Positions 42,603 through 50,897 of a stretch of DNA of 64,000 nt are shown here, piece by piece. This stretch comes from UBA3910 sp002391465 (GTDB taxonomy: Bacteria > Bacillota > Limnochordia > Darwinibacteriales > Darwinibacteriaceae): assembly GCA_030054835.1 (NCBI GenBank), contig JASGVS010000027.1, positions 62,001 through 126,000 of the forward strand, read 5' to 3'. Both the position numbers and the translations under genes were made by a program. Each line of letters opens with the position of its first letter. The first letter of the stretch is position 1. The notes below the pieces were generated by a model. It was not told the DNA's origin. It ran no database searches and saw only the letters and a program-made list of their open reading frames with translations.

Positions 42603-43058
42603 CTATCGGCGGCGGCCCATGGCCTGTCGAGCTCTCCTCTCCGCTTCCTGTTTAGCTTTGGATTCCCGCTTATCGTACAGTTTCTTACCCTTAGCCAAGG
42701 CGAGCTCCACTTTGGCCTTACCCCGGGAAAAGTAAAGCCGGGTCGGGATTAGGGTATAACCTTCTTCCCGTGTTTTGCCGATTAGGCGCTTGATCTCCCG
42801 TTTGTGCAGGAGCAGTTTGCGCACCCGGAGGGGATCGTGGTTAAAGCGATTGCCCTGTTCATAGGGGCTGATGTGCATGTCGTACAGGAAAACTTCGCCC
42901 TTTTCTACCCGGGCAAAGCTGTCCCGCAGATTGACGCGGCCCAGGCGCAGCGACTTTACTTCCGTACCCTGGAGCACGATACCTGCTTCCATCGTTTCTT
43001 CAATATGGTAATCGTGGCGTGCCCTGCGGTTGTTGGCAATCATTTGGATGTCGGACAT
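42603..43058 (-). CDS. smpB: SsrA-binding protein SmpB
   Basis: 151 residues. Small beta-barrel protein that delivers tmRNA to stalled ribosomes. NRRARHDYHIEETMEAGIVLQGTEVKSLR, VFLYDMHISPYEQGN, KREIKRLIGKTREEGYTLIP and the basic C-terminal tail are typical. The ATG at 43058 with AAGGAGGGG upstream is the true start; the frame extends 17 codons further upstream without support. Followed by ssrA on the same strand. Confidence 0.96.
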   Translation of the reverse strand: MSDIQMIANNRRARHDYHIEETMEAGIVLQGTEVKSLRLGRVNLRDSFARVEKGEVFLYDMHISPYEQGNRFNHDPLRVRKLLLHKREIKRLIGKTREEGYTLIPTRLYFSRGKAKVELALAKGKKLYDKRESKAKQEAERRARQAMGRRR

Positions 43059-43080
43059 GATCACCCCTCCTTGTCCCTTT

Positions 43081-43109
43081 ATTATAACAGAGGGAAGTAC
43101 GGTTCTCAA
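43081..43109 (-). promoter_or_regulatory. Promoter of smpB
   Basis: On the minus strand TTGAGA (43104-43109) and TATAAT (43081-43086), spacer 17 bases, about 20 bases before the smpB start codon. Confidence 0.75.
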
Positions 43110-43115
43110 ATAGGT

Positions 43116-43937
43116 TTAAGGCAGGTGTGGGTCACTCCAATTCTCTTCTAAATCAAGATGGTCGGTCAGCCTAATTACCCTGTATTCACCCTGCTCGTGT
43201 TCGTCCAGAAAACCGTAATGGACTTCGAGGGTGTAAAGGCCAGGGGAAAAGTACCCCGCGATAGGGGGAAACTCACCTGTCTGCCACATGCGACCGGGCC
43301 AAACGAGGGCCTTTTGTGGCTCGTCAACCACGTTTATTCTGCTGGATAGACCCGCGTAATAGGCGAAACCATCGTGGTCATGGAGCAGATCGATAATCAT
43401 TTTCCCTTTGGGATCGAGCAGTACCGCCCGGTGGATATAGAGGGGTTGGTCAGACCCGTTGGCAAAACCGGCAATTCCTAATACCTCTCCCGTTTCTTTG
43501 TAGAAAACATGAAAATCAACCAAAAACTCCTGCGGCCACAGCCCCGTATCGTATTTCAGCGGCGGGCTGTTCATGCCCGGTTCCAAATTGATTTCCCGCC
43601 TGTACTTGGCGTAACCACCGGCGAAAATCTCAATGGTACTGCGCCCAGGTTGTAAGTTTTCCATTGCAAAGAAACCCGTGTTATCCGCCTGCACCAATCT
43701 GTTTTGGATCATCACTACAGCGTGGCAAATGGGATCGCCGAACACGCTGCACACCCTGGTCTGCAGTTGGCTGCTGCCCTTTGTGTCCATTAGGGCCGAA
43801 ACGGCTCGCTCTGCGTCGAGAATGTTCATTTCGCTGCGAATAATTATGCTGAACACGGTTAAGTAGGCTCCTACAAGGTAGAGCAAAATCAAAACTAGAA
43901 GCCATTTCCCCAGGTGCTGCCAAAAACGGGAGTGCAT
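43116..43937 (-). CDS. Uncharacterised membrane-anchored protein with carboxypeptidase-regulatory-like domain
   Basis: 273 residues. One N-terminal membrane helix (about 12-33, WLLVLILLYLVGAYLTVF) with the rest outside. Residues about 60-115 look like a carboxypeptidase regulatory-like (CarboxypepD_reg) beta-sandwich: a VVMIQNRLVQADNTGFFAM..L.PG..TIEIFAGGY pattern. A further beta-rich domain follows (about 125-270). Function unknown. ATG with AAAGGAGGA about 7 bases upstream; divergent from the AMIN amidase at 44016, so an envelope role is plausible. It runs toward smpB, but smpB has its own promoter. Confidence 0.6.
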   Translation of the reverse strand: MHSRFWQHLGKWLLVLILLYLVGAYLTVFSIIIRSEMNILDAERAVSALMDTKGSSQLQTRVCSVFGDPICHAVVMIQNRLVQADNTGFFAMENLQPGRSTIEIFAGGYAKYRREINLEPGMNSPPLKYDTGLWPQEFLVDFHVFYKETGEVLGIAGFANGSDQPLYIHRAVLLDPKGKMIIDLLHDHDGFAYYAGLSSRINVVDEPQKALVWPGRMWQTGEFPPIAGYFSPGLYTLEVHYGFLDEHEQGEYRVIRLTDHLDLEENWSDPHLP

Positions 43938-44015
43938 AAGAGGATTCCTCCTTTGGGCAGGATTACACCGCGGAAAAGAGAAATGAGGTTTATATTACCA
44001 CTTGGAGGTTAGGGT

Positions 44016-45830
44016 ATGAAGCGAGTCGCCGCTGCTGTTCTCTTAATAACATTTCTGCTCCTATTATCAGCCGCATCCAGTTTAGCCGTGGAGCGGTTAT
44101 TTGTGGGAGGTATTGAAGTTGAACTGGAGGAACCACTGGAAATTGTTAGTGGAGTGATTCTGGTACCAACTTGGTTATTAGAGAAGCATTTTGGCGGCAC
44201 CGTTCAGATTTCTGATAGCAGGATTACTGCGGCATTTGCCGATCAGACCATTCTTATGCGCTTGGGGGAGAAAAGTGCACTGGTGGATGGGGAAAGCCAC
44301 AAGCTTGATGTGGCACCGCAGCGCAGGGGAAACGAGGTCCTGCTACCCCTGCGGTTTTTCGCAGATAGGCTCGGCTTCCAGCTTGTACTGGAAGAGGACG
44401 GTAAGGTGCTGCGCCTGCAGAAACCTTCCCAGGTTAGGGAGCGGGCGTCCCTCTTTGAGAGACTGCGGCAGGAGACAAGCTGGGCAGAGGAACCGGAACC
44501 GGTAGAACCGGTGGAGGAAACGGCCCAAGGCCTAAGTGACATCGTCTACATGGGCGGTGCCCGCTCGCGTGTATTTATCGATCTCCAGTCATATACTGGA
44601 TATCAGACCAACCTACTTACCGATCCGCCCCGGCTTATCCTCGATCTCTATGGCGTGGAGGGAGGCCCCCTACCGGTGGTCGAAGTGGATGATTCGCTGC
44701 TGATACGTATCCGCAGCAGCCGTTTTGACGAGGAGACAATCCGTCTCGTCTTTGACCTGAACGCAGCCAGCGGCTACAAAGTGACCCCTTGGGCTGACCG
44801 GGGGTTGGAAGTGGAGTTCAACCATATGCTCTACGCCGCGGGACTCAGGGAGCGAGACGGCTTTATCGAGCTGTGGCTGGAAGCATCCCATCCTCCTAGC
44901 ATTGAGGCGATCTACCTGGAAGATCCCCAGCGCCTGGTGTTAGATCTCCAGGATACCACGCTTTTGGCGTCGGTGCGGGAATTACCCGCTGGCTACGAGC
45001 GGATCAGCCGGCTGCGTATGCGGCAGCATTCGCCGGAGGTAACACGGCTTGTTTTGGAATTGGCCGGACCCGTGACCATGCTGCCGCTGCAGGAGGCTGG
45101 TCCGGGCCGCTATGTGATTCCCCTCTTTCAGGGAACGGCCCAGGAAGCCCAGCGTATGTTTGACCTGGACGATTTTGAACCGGTCATTTCGCCCGATTTC
45201 TCAGACGATACCAAACCGGTCTTCGGACCCCAGCGGGGCGAGGATGGAGAAGGGATCTTAAGAGGAGTGATCGTGGCCATCGATCCTGGCCATGGCGGTT
45301 CCGATCCGGGTACAATCGGCTACCACGGTTCCTTCGAGAAGGACATTAATTTGGCTATCAGTCTTTTCCTGGGTAAGCTTCTGAAAGAGGCGGGAGCTGA
45401 AGTGGTGTACACCCGAGATACGGACGTTTACGTTTCCATTTTCGAACGACCCGAGATTGCGGTTCGGGCTGGTGCCGATCTATTTATTTCGATCCACGCC
45501 AACTCCCATATTAAACGGGGTACCGCACGGGGTACGGAAACACTCTACCGGGCCAATGACCTAGTATCCCAGCGTTTGGCCCAACTTGTGCAGGCAGAAT
45601 TAGTGCAGGCCATTACTTTGGTAGACCGCCGTATTTGGGGTCGCGATGATCTGGCCATCTTTAACGGCAGTACAATTCCCGCCGTTTTAGTGGAAGTGGG
45701 CTTTCTCGATCATCCGGACGAAGAGGTCCTGCTCCGGGCAGAGGGCTTTCAGCAGATAGCTGCGGAGGGGATTTACAACGGAATAGAGCGCTTCATCCTT
45801 GAATATTTCGGTAAGGGTGAAGGGCAGTGA
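44016..45830 (+). CDS. N-acetylmuramoyl-L-alanine amidase with AMIN domains
   Basis: 604 residues. Signal peptide (1-24), a copper-amine-oxidase-N-like domain (about 28-130; VILVPTWLLEKHFGG and VLLPLRFFADRLGF), two AMIN-type beta domains (about 170-275 and 280-375; SRVFIDLQSYTGYQ, RLVLDLQDTTL), a linker, and a C-terminal Amidase_3 domain (about 412-600) with IDPGHGGSDPG, FEKDINLAI, SIHANSH and VLVEVGFLDH zinc/catalytic motifs. Cleaves peptidoglycan outside the cell; AMIN domains normally direct amidases to septa or wall. Overlaps the GerM-domain gene by 4 bases. Confidence 0.9.
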   Translation: MKRVAAAVLLITFLLLLSAASSLAVERLFVGGIEVELEEPLEIVSGVILVPTWLLEKHFGGTVQISDSRITAAFADQTILMRLGEKSALVDGESHKLDVAPQRRGNEVLLPLRFFADRLGFQLVLEEDGKVLRLQKPSQVRERASLFERLRQETSWAEEPEPVEPVEETAQGLSDIVYMGGARSRVFIDLQSYTGYQTNLLTDPPRLILDLYGVEGGPLPVVEVDDSLLIRIRSSRFDEETIRLVFDLNAASGYKVTPWADRGLEVEFNHMLYAAGLRERDGFIELWLEASHPPSIEAIYLEDPQRLVLDLQDTTLLASVRELPAGYERISRLRMRQHSPEVTRLVLELAGPVTMLPLQEAGPGRYVIPLFQGTAQEAQRMFDLDDFEPVISPDFSDDTKPVFGPQRGEDGEGILRGVIVAIDPGHGGSDPGTIGYHGSFEKDINLAISLFLGKLLKEAGAEVVYTRDTDVYVSIFERPEIAVRAGADLFISIHANSHIKRGTARGTETLYRANDLVSQRLAQLVQAELVQAITLVDRRIWGRDDLAIFNGSTIPAVLVEVGFLDHPDEEVLLRAEGFQQIAAEGIYNGIERFILEYFGKGEGQ

Positions 45831-46357
45831 AGTGGGAGCGGAGGATAGCAGGTCTGCTGCTCATCCTCATCCTGCTTTTGGTCGGGCGCGGGGTGTGGAA
45901 GGTTTACCAGGGAAGGATGGTGCCCGTTTCCCTCATCGAGGAGGGTGCACCCTATTACCCTGTCTACTTCGCCGCTGCCGATTCGGCCCATTTAGAACCT
46001 GAATTCCGTCCCGGGACGGCAGATGTTGCGGCGGTGCTGAAAGATCTTCTGGAAGGCCCCCGCTTACCCGGACTGGCTCCTGTACTGCCCCCCGATGTGA
46101 GCGTGTTAGGGTACACCCAGCGGGGGAGTGTTCTCTATGTGAGTTTCAGCCACCACCTGCGCAGTAACCACCCTGGTGGCAGCCGGGCAGAAATGCTTAC
46201 GGTGTACGGCATTGTCAATTCCCTGACAGAGATAGCCGGTATTGAGCGGGTGCAGATTTTAATAGAATATGAGCAGATAGATACCCTAACCGGGCATATT
46301 GATCTAGGCAAGCCACTGGAAAGGGATTACAGTCTGCTGGGCAGCACAATGATCTGA
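45827..46357 (+). CDS. GerM-domain protein
   Basis: 176 residues. N-terminal membrane helix (about 7-26) and one GerM (sporulation/spore germination) domain: PVYFAAAD, LLEGPRLPGLAPVLPPDVSVLG, LYVSFSHHLR and YGIVNSLTEIAGIERVQILIE. Bacillus GerM has two such domains and is a lipoprotein of the sporulation channel; this protein has one domain and no lipobox. GTG start overlapping the amidase stop, so made together with it; a wall-remodelling or sporulation role follows from context. Confidence 0.83.
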   Translation: MKWERRIAGLLLILILLLVGRGVWKVYQGRMVPVSLIEEGAPYYPVYFAAADSAHLEPEFRPGTADVAAVLKDLLEGPRLPGLAPVLPPDVSVLGYTQRGSVLYVSFSHHLRSNHPGGSRAEMLTVYGIVNSLTEIAGIERVQILIEYEQIDTLTGHIDLGKPLERDYSLLGSTMI

Positions 46358-46378
46358 GTTGAGTTTGGAGGAATTGGT

Positions 46379-47167
46379 TTGGCGATAGGCATCTACGATT
46401 CGGGTGTGGGCGGCCTGTCCATTTGGCGCGAGCTGCAGGTGCGGCTTAAGACCCGTTTGATCTACTTCGGCGATACGGCCCATGTCCCCTATGGGGAAAA
46501 GGGCGCAGACGAGCTGGAAGGTTATTTCTGGAACATAATGAACTTTTTTCGCAGCAGGGGGTGTGTCGGTGCGGTTGTGGCGTGCAACACTACGAGCACC
46601 CTCGTTTTGCCCCGGGTGAAAGATAAGGTTGAGTACCCCGTCTTAGGTATCGTGGAAGGGGCGGTAGAAGCCACCTTAGCTGCGGGAAACGGCAGCGTTG
46701 GCATCTTGGCCACGAAAGCCACAGTGGAAAGCGGCGTTTACCAGAGGGCGCTGAGTGAGGCCCGTCCGGATTGGCAGGTTTATGCCCAGAGTGCTCCCCG
46801 ACTTGTTCCCTTAGTGGAAGGGGGACAGGTGGAAGGTAAAAAGGCAGAGGAGGCAGTGAGGGAATACCTGGAACCCCTCCTTGCGAAGGGGATCGACACC
46901 CTCCTTTTGGGTTGTACCCATTACCCCTTTCTGCGGGAACAATTTGAGAGAGCAGCGGGAAGTGGTGTTAGGATCGTGGATCCTGCCCCCTACATTGCCC
47001 AGCGGGCTGAAGCCATCTGGCCCCAATTCAGTCAGGGGGGAGAGTATCTGGGTAGTGAGTTTTGGGTGAGTGCTAAGCCTGAGGCTTTTCGTCAGACTGC
47101 CCAAAAGCTTCTGGGGACAGAGATCAAACATGTGCACTTTCATGAAGATGTGGAAGAGGGAAAATAA
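46379..47167 (+). CDS. murI: Glutamate racemase
   Basis: 262 residues. Makes D-glutamate for peptidoglycan. YDSGVGGLS at the N-terminus and the two catalytic cysteines, C69 in VACNTTS and C179 in LLGCTHYPFL, are intact. TTG start with TTGGAGG 7-8 bases upstream. Its stop overlaps the murD start by one base (TAATG). Confidence 0.95.
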   Translation: MAIGIYDSGVGGLSIWRELQVRLKTRLIYFGDTAHVPYGEKGADELEGYFWNIMNFFRSRGCVGAVVACNTTSTLVLPRVKDKVEYPVLGIVEGAVEATLAAGNGSVGILATKATVESGVYQRALSEARPDWQVYAQSAPRLVPLVEGGQVEGKKAEEAVREYLEPLLAKGIDTLLLGCTHYPFLREQFERAAGSGVRIVDPAPYIAQRAEAIWPQFSQGGEYLGSEFWVSAKPEAFRQTAQKLLGTEIKHVHFHEDVEEGK

Positions 47168-48546
47168 TGCGTGAGGACATTCAACGGGACTGGCAGGGAA
47201 AACGGGTAGCAGTTGTTGGACTGGGTGTGAGCAACCGGGCCCTGATTCGCTTTCTGCAGGCTGCGGGAGCGGTTGTCTGCGGTAGGGATAGGCAGTCCCT
47301 TGGGGAAATAAAGGACGTTGCTGAACTTACTTCCTTGGGTATTGATCTAGTGCTCGGGGACAGCTATTTAGAAGGACTGGCCGAGTATGACTGTGTTTTT
47401 GTAAGTCCGGGTGTGCCCAAGGATCTGCCTGAGCTGCAGGAGGTATATGCCCAGGGGAAGGTGAGTAGCGAGATTGAACTGGTGTTCCGCTACAGCCGGG
47501 CACCCATATACGCGGTAACGGGCAGTTCGGGTAAGACAACTACAACCAGTCTGATTCGGGACATGCTCCGTGCCCACGGTGCTTCCGTTTATGCCGGGGG
47601 GAATATCGGTGTTCCCCTAATTAACGAAATCAGTCAGATCGGGCCAGATGATTGTGTAGTGTTGGAACTATCTAGTTTCCAATTGGATCGTCTGCCTGTC
47701 AACCCTAGGGGCGCATTGATCACCAATCTTGCCCCCAACCACCTTGATATTCACCACACAATGGAGGCTTACACCGCGGCCAAGGAGAATATCTTCTTGG
47801 GGCAGGGAAAGACTGATTTCTTAGTAGTCAATTACGATGACCCTATCACACGGGCGATGGAAGTAAAGGCCCAATCGAAAGTGTTCTTTTTCAGCCTGAA
47901 GGGCAAGGCTCTGCCCGGTACATACCTGGACGGTGATGACCTTGTGTACGAGGATGGCAAGGAACGAATCGTTTTCGCCAAGCGCTCCCAGATCAAGTTG
48001 ATGGGCGAGCACAATGTGGCCAATATACTGGCGGCAGCCCTGGCCAGCCGCCTGGCCGGCGCAGACTGGCAGGCAATTGCCCAGGTGTGCAGGGAGTTTC
48101 GGGGTGTTGCCCATAGGTTGGAATTGGTGGGGGAAGTGGATGGGGTAAGCTATTACAACGACTCCATAGCCACCACACCCGATCGTACCCAAGCGGCCCT
48201 CAATTCCTTTTCCCAGCCCATTATTCTCCTGGCAGGTGGTTCCGATAAGCAGCTGTCCTATACCGAGCTGGGGCGGGTCATTCACCAGCGGGCAAAACAG
48301 GCTGTCTTATTCGGGGCAACGGGACCTGCCATCAGACAGGCTATCTTGGACTCGGGCCCTTGTCCCATAGAGATGGTGTCCAACTTAGAGGAAGCGGTTA
48401 TGCTAGCAAGTAAAGTGGCCGAAACAGGGGATGTGGTACTCCTATCTCCCGCTTCTGCCAGCTTTGATCAATACTCGGATTTTACTGCCCGCGGCGAACA
48501 CTTTCGCAGCCTGGTGAGCAGGCTCACTACCAAAGGAGGAGATTGA
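47167..48546 (+). CDS. murD: UDP-N-acetylmuramoyl-L-alanine--D-glutamate ligase
   Basis: 459 residues. Adds D-glutamate, the product of the upstream MurI, to UDP-MurNAc-L-Ala. N-terminal UDP-binding VAVVGLGVSNRALI, ATP loop VTGSSGKTTTTSL, ELSSFQLDRL, APNHLDIHH (carbamylated-Lys region nearby) and NDSIATTPD are visible. A complete three-domain Mur ligase. Other mur/division genes are not adjacent here. Confidence 0.95.
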   Translation: MREDIQRDWQGKRVAVVGLGVSNRALIRFLQAAGAVVCGRDRQSLGEIKDVAELTSLGIDLVLGDSYLEGLAEYDCVFVSPGVPKDLPELQEVYAQGKVSSEIELVFRYSRAPIYAVTGSSGKTTTTSLIRDMLRAHGASVYAGGNIGVPLINEISQIGPDDCVVLELSSFQLDRLPVNPRGALITNLAPNHLDIHHTMEAYTAAKENIFLGQGKTDFLVVNYDDPITRAMEVKAQSKVFFFSLKGKALPGTYLDGDDLVYEDGKERIVFAKRSQIKLMGEHNVANILAAALASRLAGADWQAIAQVCREFRGVAHRLELVGEVDGVSYYNDSIATTPDRTQAALNSFSQPIILLAGGSDKQLSYTELGRVIHQRAKQAVLFGATGPAIRQAILDSGPCPIEMVSNLEEAVMLASKVAETGDVVLLSPASASFDQYSDFTARGEHFRSLVSRLTTKGGD

Positions 48547-49107
48547 ATGTTAGCAGTAACCACCCCGTTGCAGAATGCCAGGGAATTACGGGCCGGTGAC
48601 GAGGTCAGAATCAGCGGAGTAATTTACACCGCTAGGGATGCTGCCCACCAGCGCCTGGTCAAACTGGTGGAAGAGGGTAAACCACTGCCATTTCCCGTGG
48701 ACGGGGCAGTGATTTACTACGTTGGTCCAGCACCGGCCAAACCCGGTGAGCCGAGTGGTTCAGCCGGACCAACAACTTCCATGCGGATGGATGGCCTAAC
48801 CATTCCCCTTTTGGAACAGGGCCTGAAGGGTATGATTGGCAAAGGGCCCCGGAGTCCGGAAGTTATTGAAGCTATGAAAAAACATGGTGCTGTTTACTTT
48901 GCCGCGGTGGGTGGAGCTGCCGCTTTGATTGCCCAGAGTATAAAAGCGGTGGAAGTGGTGGCCTACCCCGAACTGGGGGCGGAAGCGGTGCACCGTATGG
49001 TTGTGGAAGACTTCCCAGCCGTGGTGGCCATCGACAGTGAGGGTAACAACCTATACGAGCAGGGAGTAACCGCCTACCGCGATCCCAGCCTGAAGGAGGC
49101 AAACTAA
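48547..49107 (+). CDS. Fe-S hydro-lyase (fumarase class I) beta subunit
   Basis: 186 residues. Matches the C-terminal (beta) subunit of two-part class I fumarase / tartrate dehydratase: AGDEVRISGVIYTARDAAHQR, IYYVGPAPAKPGEPSGSAGPTTSMRMD, IGKGPRSPEV and AVGGAAALIAQ. The alpha subunit carrying the 4Fe-4S cysteines is not next to it; it may lie elsewhere. ATG with AAAGGAGGAG upstream, directly after murD; overlaps the rph start (TAATG). Confidence 0.88.
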   Translation: MLAVTTPLQNARELRAGDEVRISGVIYTARDAAHQRLVKLVEEGKPLPFPVDGAVIYYVGPAPAKPGEPSGSAGPTTSMRMDGLTIPLLEQGLKGMIGKGPRSPEVIEAMKKHGAVYFAAVGGAAALIAQSIKAVEVVAYPELGAEAVHRMVVEDFPAVVAIDSEGNNLYEQGVTAYRDPSLKEAN

Positions 49108-49844
49108 TGAGTTTCACTAGAGTTGACGGGCGCAGGCCAGATGAGCTGCGGCCTGTCAAAATAACGCGTGATTATATTATGCACGCGGAGGGCTCAGTCT
49201 TGATTGAACTGGGCAATACGAAAGTAATCTGTACAGCCACAATCGAAGATCGGGTACCACATTGGCTCCGCGGGGAAGGAACCGGTTGGATTACGGCTGA
49301 ATACGCCATGCTGCCACGGGCCACGGGTGTACGCAACCAAAGGGAATCATCGAAGGGTAGGATCGGGGGGAGGACCCACGAGATCCAGCGTCTGATCGGC
49401 CGTTCACTCCGTTCCATTATCGATCTGAAAGCGCTAGGTGAGCGGACAATCTGGCTCGACTGTGACGTTATCCAGGCGGACGGAGGTACCAGAACGGCAG
49501 CCATTACTGGTGCCTACATCGCCTTGACGGATGCACTACGGAAACTGCCAGAGCCTGTTGCGGTGCAGGATTATCTTGCTGCCATCAGTCTGGGTATAGT
49601 AGACGGTCAAGTGCTCCTCGATCTCTGCTACGAAGAGGATTTTGCTGCCCAACTTGATATGAACGTGGTTATGACGGGCAGCGGTAAGATTGTGGAGATC
49701 CAGGGTACGGCAGAAACGGCTCCCTTCAGCCGCGAGGAACTAAACGCGCTTTTGGATCTGGCAAAAAAGGGAATTTTGGAATTGGTGGATATGCAGAAAT
49801 CCCTGTTTATGCAGGATCTTTCCAAGGGATTGGGAGGCAGGTAA
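49107..49844 (+). CDS. rph: Ribonuclease PH
   Basis: 245 residues. Phosphorolytic 3'-to-5' exoribonuclease that trims tRNA 3' ends. RVDGRRPDELRPV, EGSVLIELGNTKVICTA, RGEGTGWITAEYAMLPRAT, RIGGRTHEIQRLIGRSLR and DCDVIQADGGTRTAAITGAY are the family motifs. Adjacent to rdgB, a common pairing, and one gene upstream of a tRNA cluster. Confidence 0.96.
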   Translation: MSFTRVDGRRPDELRPVKITRDYIMHAEGSVLIELGNTKVICTATIEDRVPHWLRGEGTGWITAEYAMLPRATGVRNQRESSKGRIGGRTHEIQRLIGRSLRSIIDLKALGERTIWLDCDVIQADGGTRTAAITGAYIALTDALRKLPEPVAVQDYLAAISLGIVDGQVLLDLCYEEDFAAQLDMNVVMTGSGKIVEIQGTAETAPFSREELNALLDLAKKGILELVDMQKSLFMQDLSKGLGGR

Positions 49845-50441
49845 ATGGGAGCAAAGCGCCTGGTGATAGCCAGCGGCAACCGCAATAAGATCGAAGAAAT
49901 CAGGGACCTGACCAAAGGCCTTGGACTGGAGGTTGTGGGTATCCACGATTTAGGCGATTTCCCGCCGGTAATTGAGGACGGCGCTACCTTTAGGGATAAC
50001 GCCCGGAAAAAGGCATTGGAAACGGCCCGCCTAGTACAGGAACTGGTCTTGGCGGACGATTCGGGCTTGGAGGTAGACGCATTGGGGGGCGCTCCCGGCG
50101 TGTATTCCGCTCGCTATGCCGGCGTTGACGGGGATGACGAGGCGAATAATCGACTGCTACTGCATAAACTGGAGGGAATTCCTCTGGAGCAGAGGGGAGC
50201 CCAGTTTCGCTGCGTGATGGCATTGGCAGCCCCCACGGGAGAAGTGGAGTATTCCGAGGGAATCTGCCGCGGGATAATCACCTTTGAGCCTAGGGGAAAC
50301 AGTGGTTTTGGCTACGACCCGCTTTTTTTGGTACCTGAGTACGGCAAAACCTTTGCCGAACTTGGGCCGGAAATCAAGAATACAATCAGCCATAGGTCCA
50401 TGGCCATGGCAGGCATGTTAAAACTGTTAAGTCGTGTCTAG
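49845..50441 (+). CDS. rdgB: dITP/XTP pyrophosphatase (RdgB/HAM1 family)
   Basis: 198 residues. Removes ITP, dITP and XTP from nucleotide pools. ASGNRNKIEEI, the metal/substrate segment LADDSGLEVDALGGAPGVYSARY and the C-terminal NSGFGYDPLF and SHRSMAM are all present. ATG immediately after the rph stop with GGGAGGCAGG upstream. Confidence 0.95.
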   Translation: MGAKRLVIASGNRNKIEEIRDLTKGLGLEVVGIHDLGDFPPVIEDGATFRDNARKKALETARLVQELVLADDSGLEVDALGGAPGVYSARYAGVDGDDEANNRLLLHKLEGIPLEQRGAQFRCVMALAAPTGEVEYSEGICRGIITFEPRGNSGFGYDPLFLVPEYGKTFAELGPEIKNTISHRSMAMAGMLKLLSRV

Positions 50442-50456
50442 GGCGGGGAATGGGTG

Positions 50457-50485
50457 TTGACGCAGCTTTGATTGTATGGTAATAT
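50457..50485 (+). promoter_or_regulatory. Promoter of the Pro-Gly-Arg-His tRNA cluster
   Basis: TTGACG (50457-50462) and TAATAT (50480-50485) with a 17-base spacer, ending about 30 bases before the first tRNA. Confidence 0.7.
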
Positions 50486-50515
50486 TGACTGTGTCAGCTT
50501 AAGAGCCACAATTTG

Positions 50516-50593
50516 CGGGGCGTGGCGCAGTTTGGCTAGCGCGCCTGCCTTGGGAGCAGGAGGCCGGAGGTTCAAATCCTCTCGCCCCGACCA
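50516..50593 (+). tRNA. tRNA-Pro (UGG)
   Basis: Acceptor CGGGGCG pairs with CGCCCCG, the anticodon stem CCTGC/GCAGG encloses a loop with TGG, the T loop is TTCAAAT, and 3' CCA is encoded. Confidence 0.95.
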
Positions 50594-50599
50594 TTTTAA

Positions 50600-50673
50600 G
50601 CGGGTGTAGCTCAATGGTAGAGCACCGGCCTTCCAAGCCGGCTATGTGAGTTCGATTCTCATCACCCGCTCCA
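50600..50673 (+). tRNA. tRNA-Gly (UCC)
   Basis: Acceptor GCGGGTG/CACCCGC, anticodon stem CCGGC/GCCGG with TCC in the loop, T loop TTCGATT, encoded CCA. Confidence 0.95.
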
Positions 50674-50688
50674 TTACCTTTTTTGCCT

Positions 50689-50764
50689 GCGCCTGTAGCT
50701 CAGGGGATAGAGCATCGGACTTCTAATCCGAGTGCCGCAGGTTCGATTCCTGCCAGGCGCGCCA
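50689..50764 (+). tRNA. tRNA-Arg (UCU)
   Basis: Acceptor GCGCCTG/CAGGCGC, anticodon stem TCGGA/TCCGA with TCT in the loop, T loop TTCGATT, encoded CCA. Confidence 0.95.
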
Positions 50765-50772
50765 TACAATAC

Positions 50773-50850
50773 GGTGGGTATAGCTCAGTTGGTTAGAGCG
50801 CCAGGTTGTGGCCCTGGAGGTCGCCGGTTCGAATCCGGTTACTCACCCCA
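50773..50850 (+). tRNA. tRNA-His (GUG)
   Basis: Acceptor GTGGGTA/TACTCAC with the extra G at position -1 opposite C73, as expected for tRNA-His; anticodon stem CCAGG/CCTGG with GTG; encoded CCA. Confidence 0.95.
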
Positions 50851-50855
50851 TTTAA

Positions 50856-50881
50856 AAAAGCGGTCCATATGGACCGCTTTT
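50856..50881. terminator. Bidirectional terminator
   Basis: Perfect palindrome AAAAGCGGTCCA/TGGACCGCTTTT around an AT centre. It ends the tRNA transcript on the plus strand and the lipid-kinase gene on the minus strand. Confidence 0.85.
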
Positions 50882-50897
50882 CCATTTTCAGAAACAG

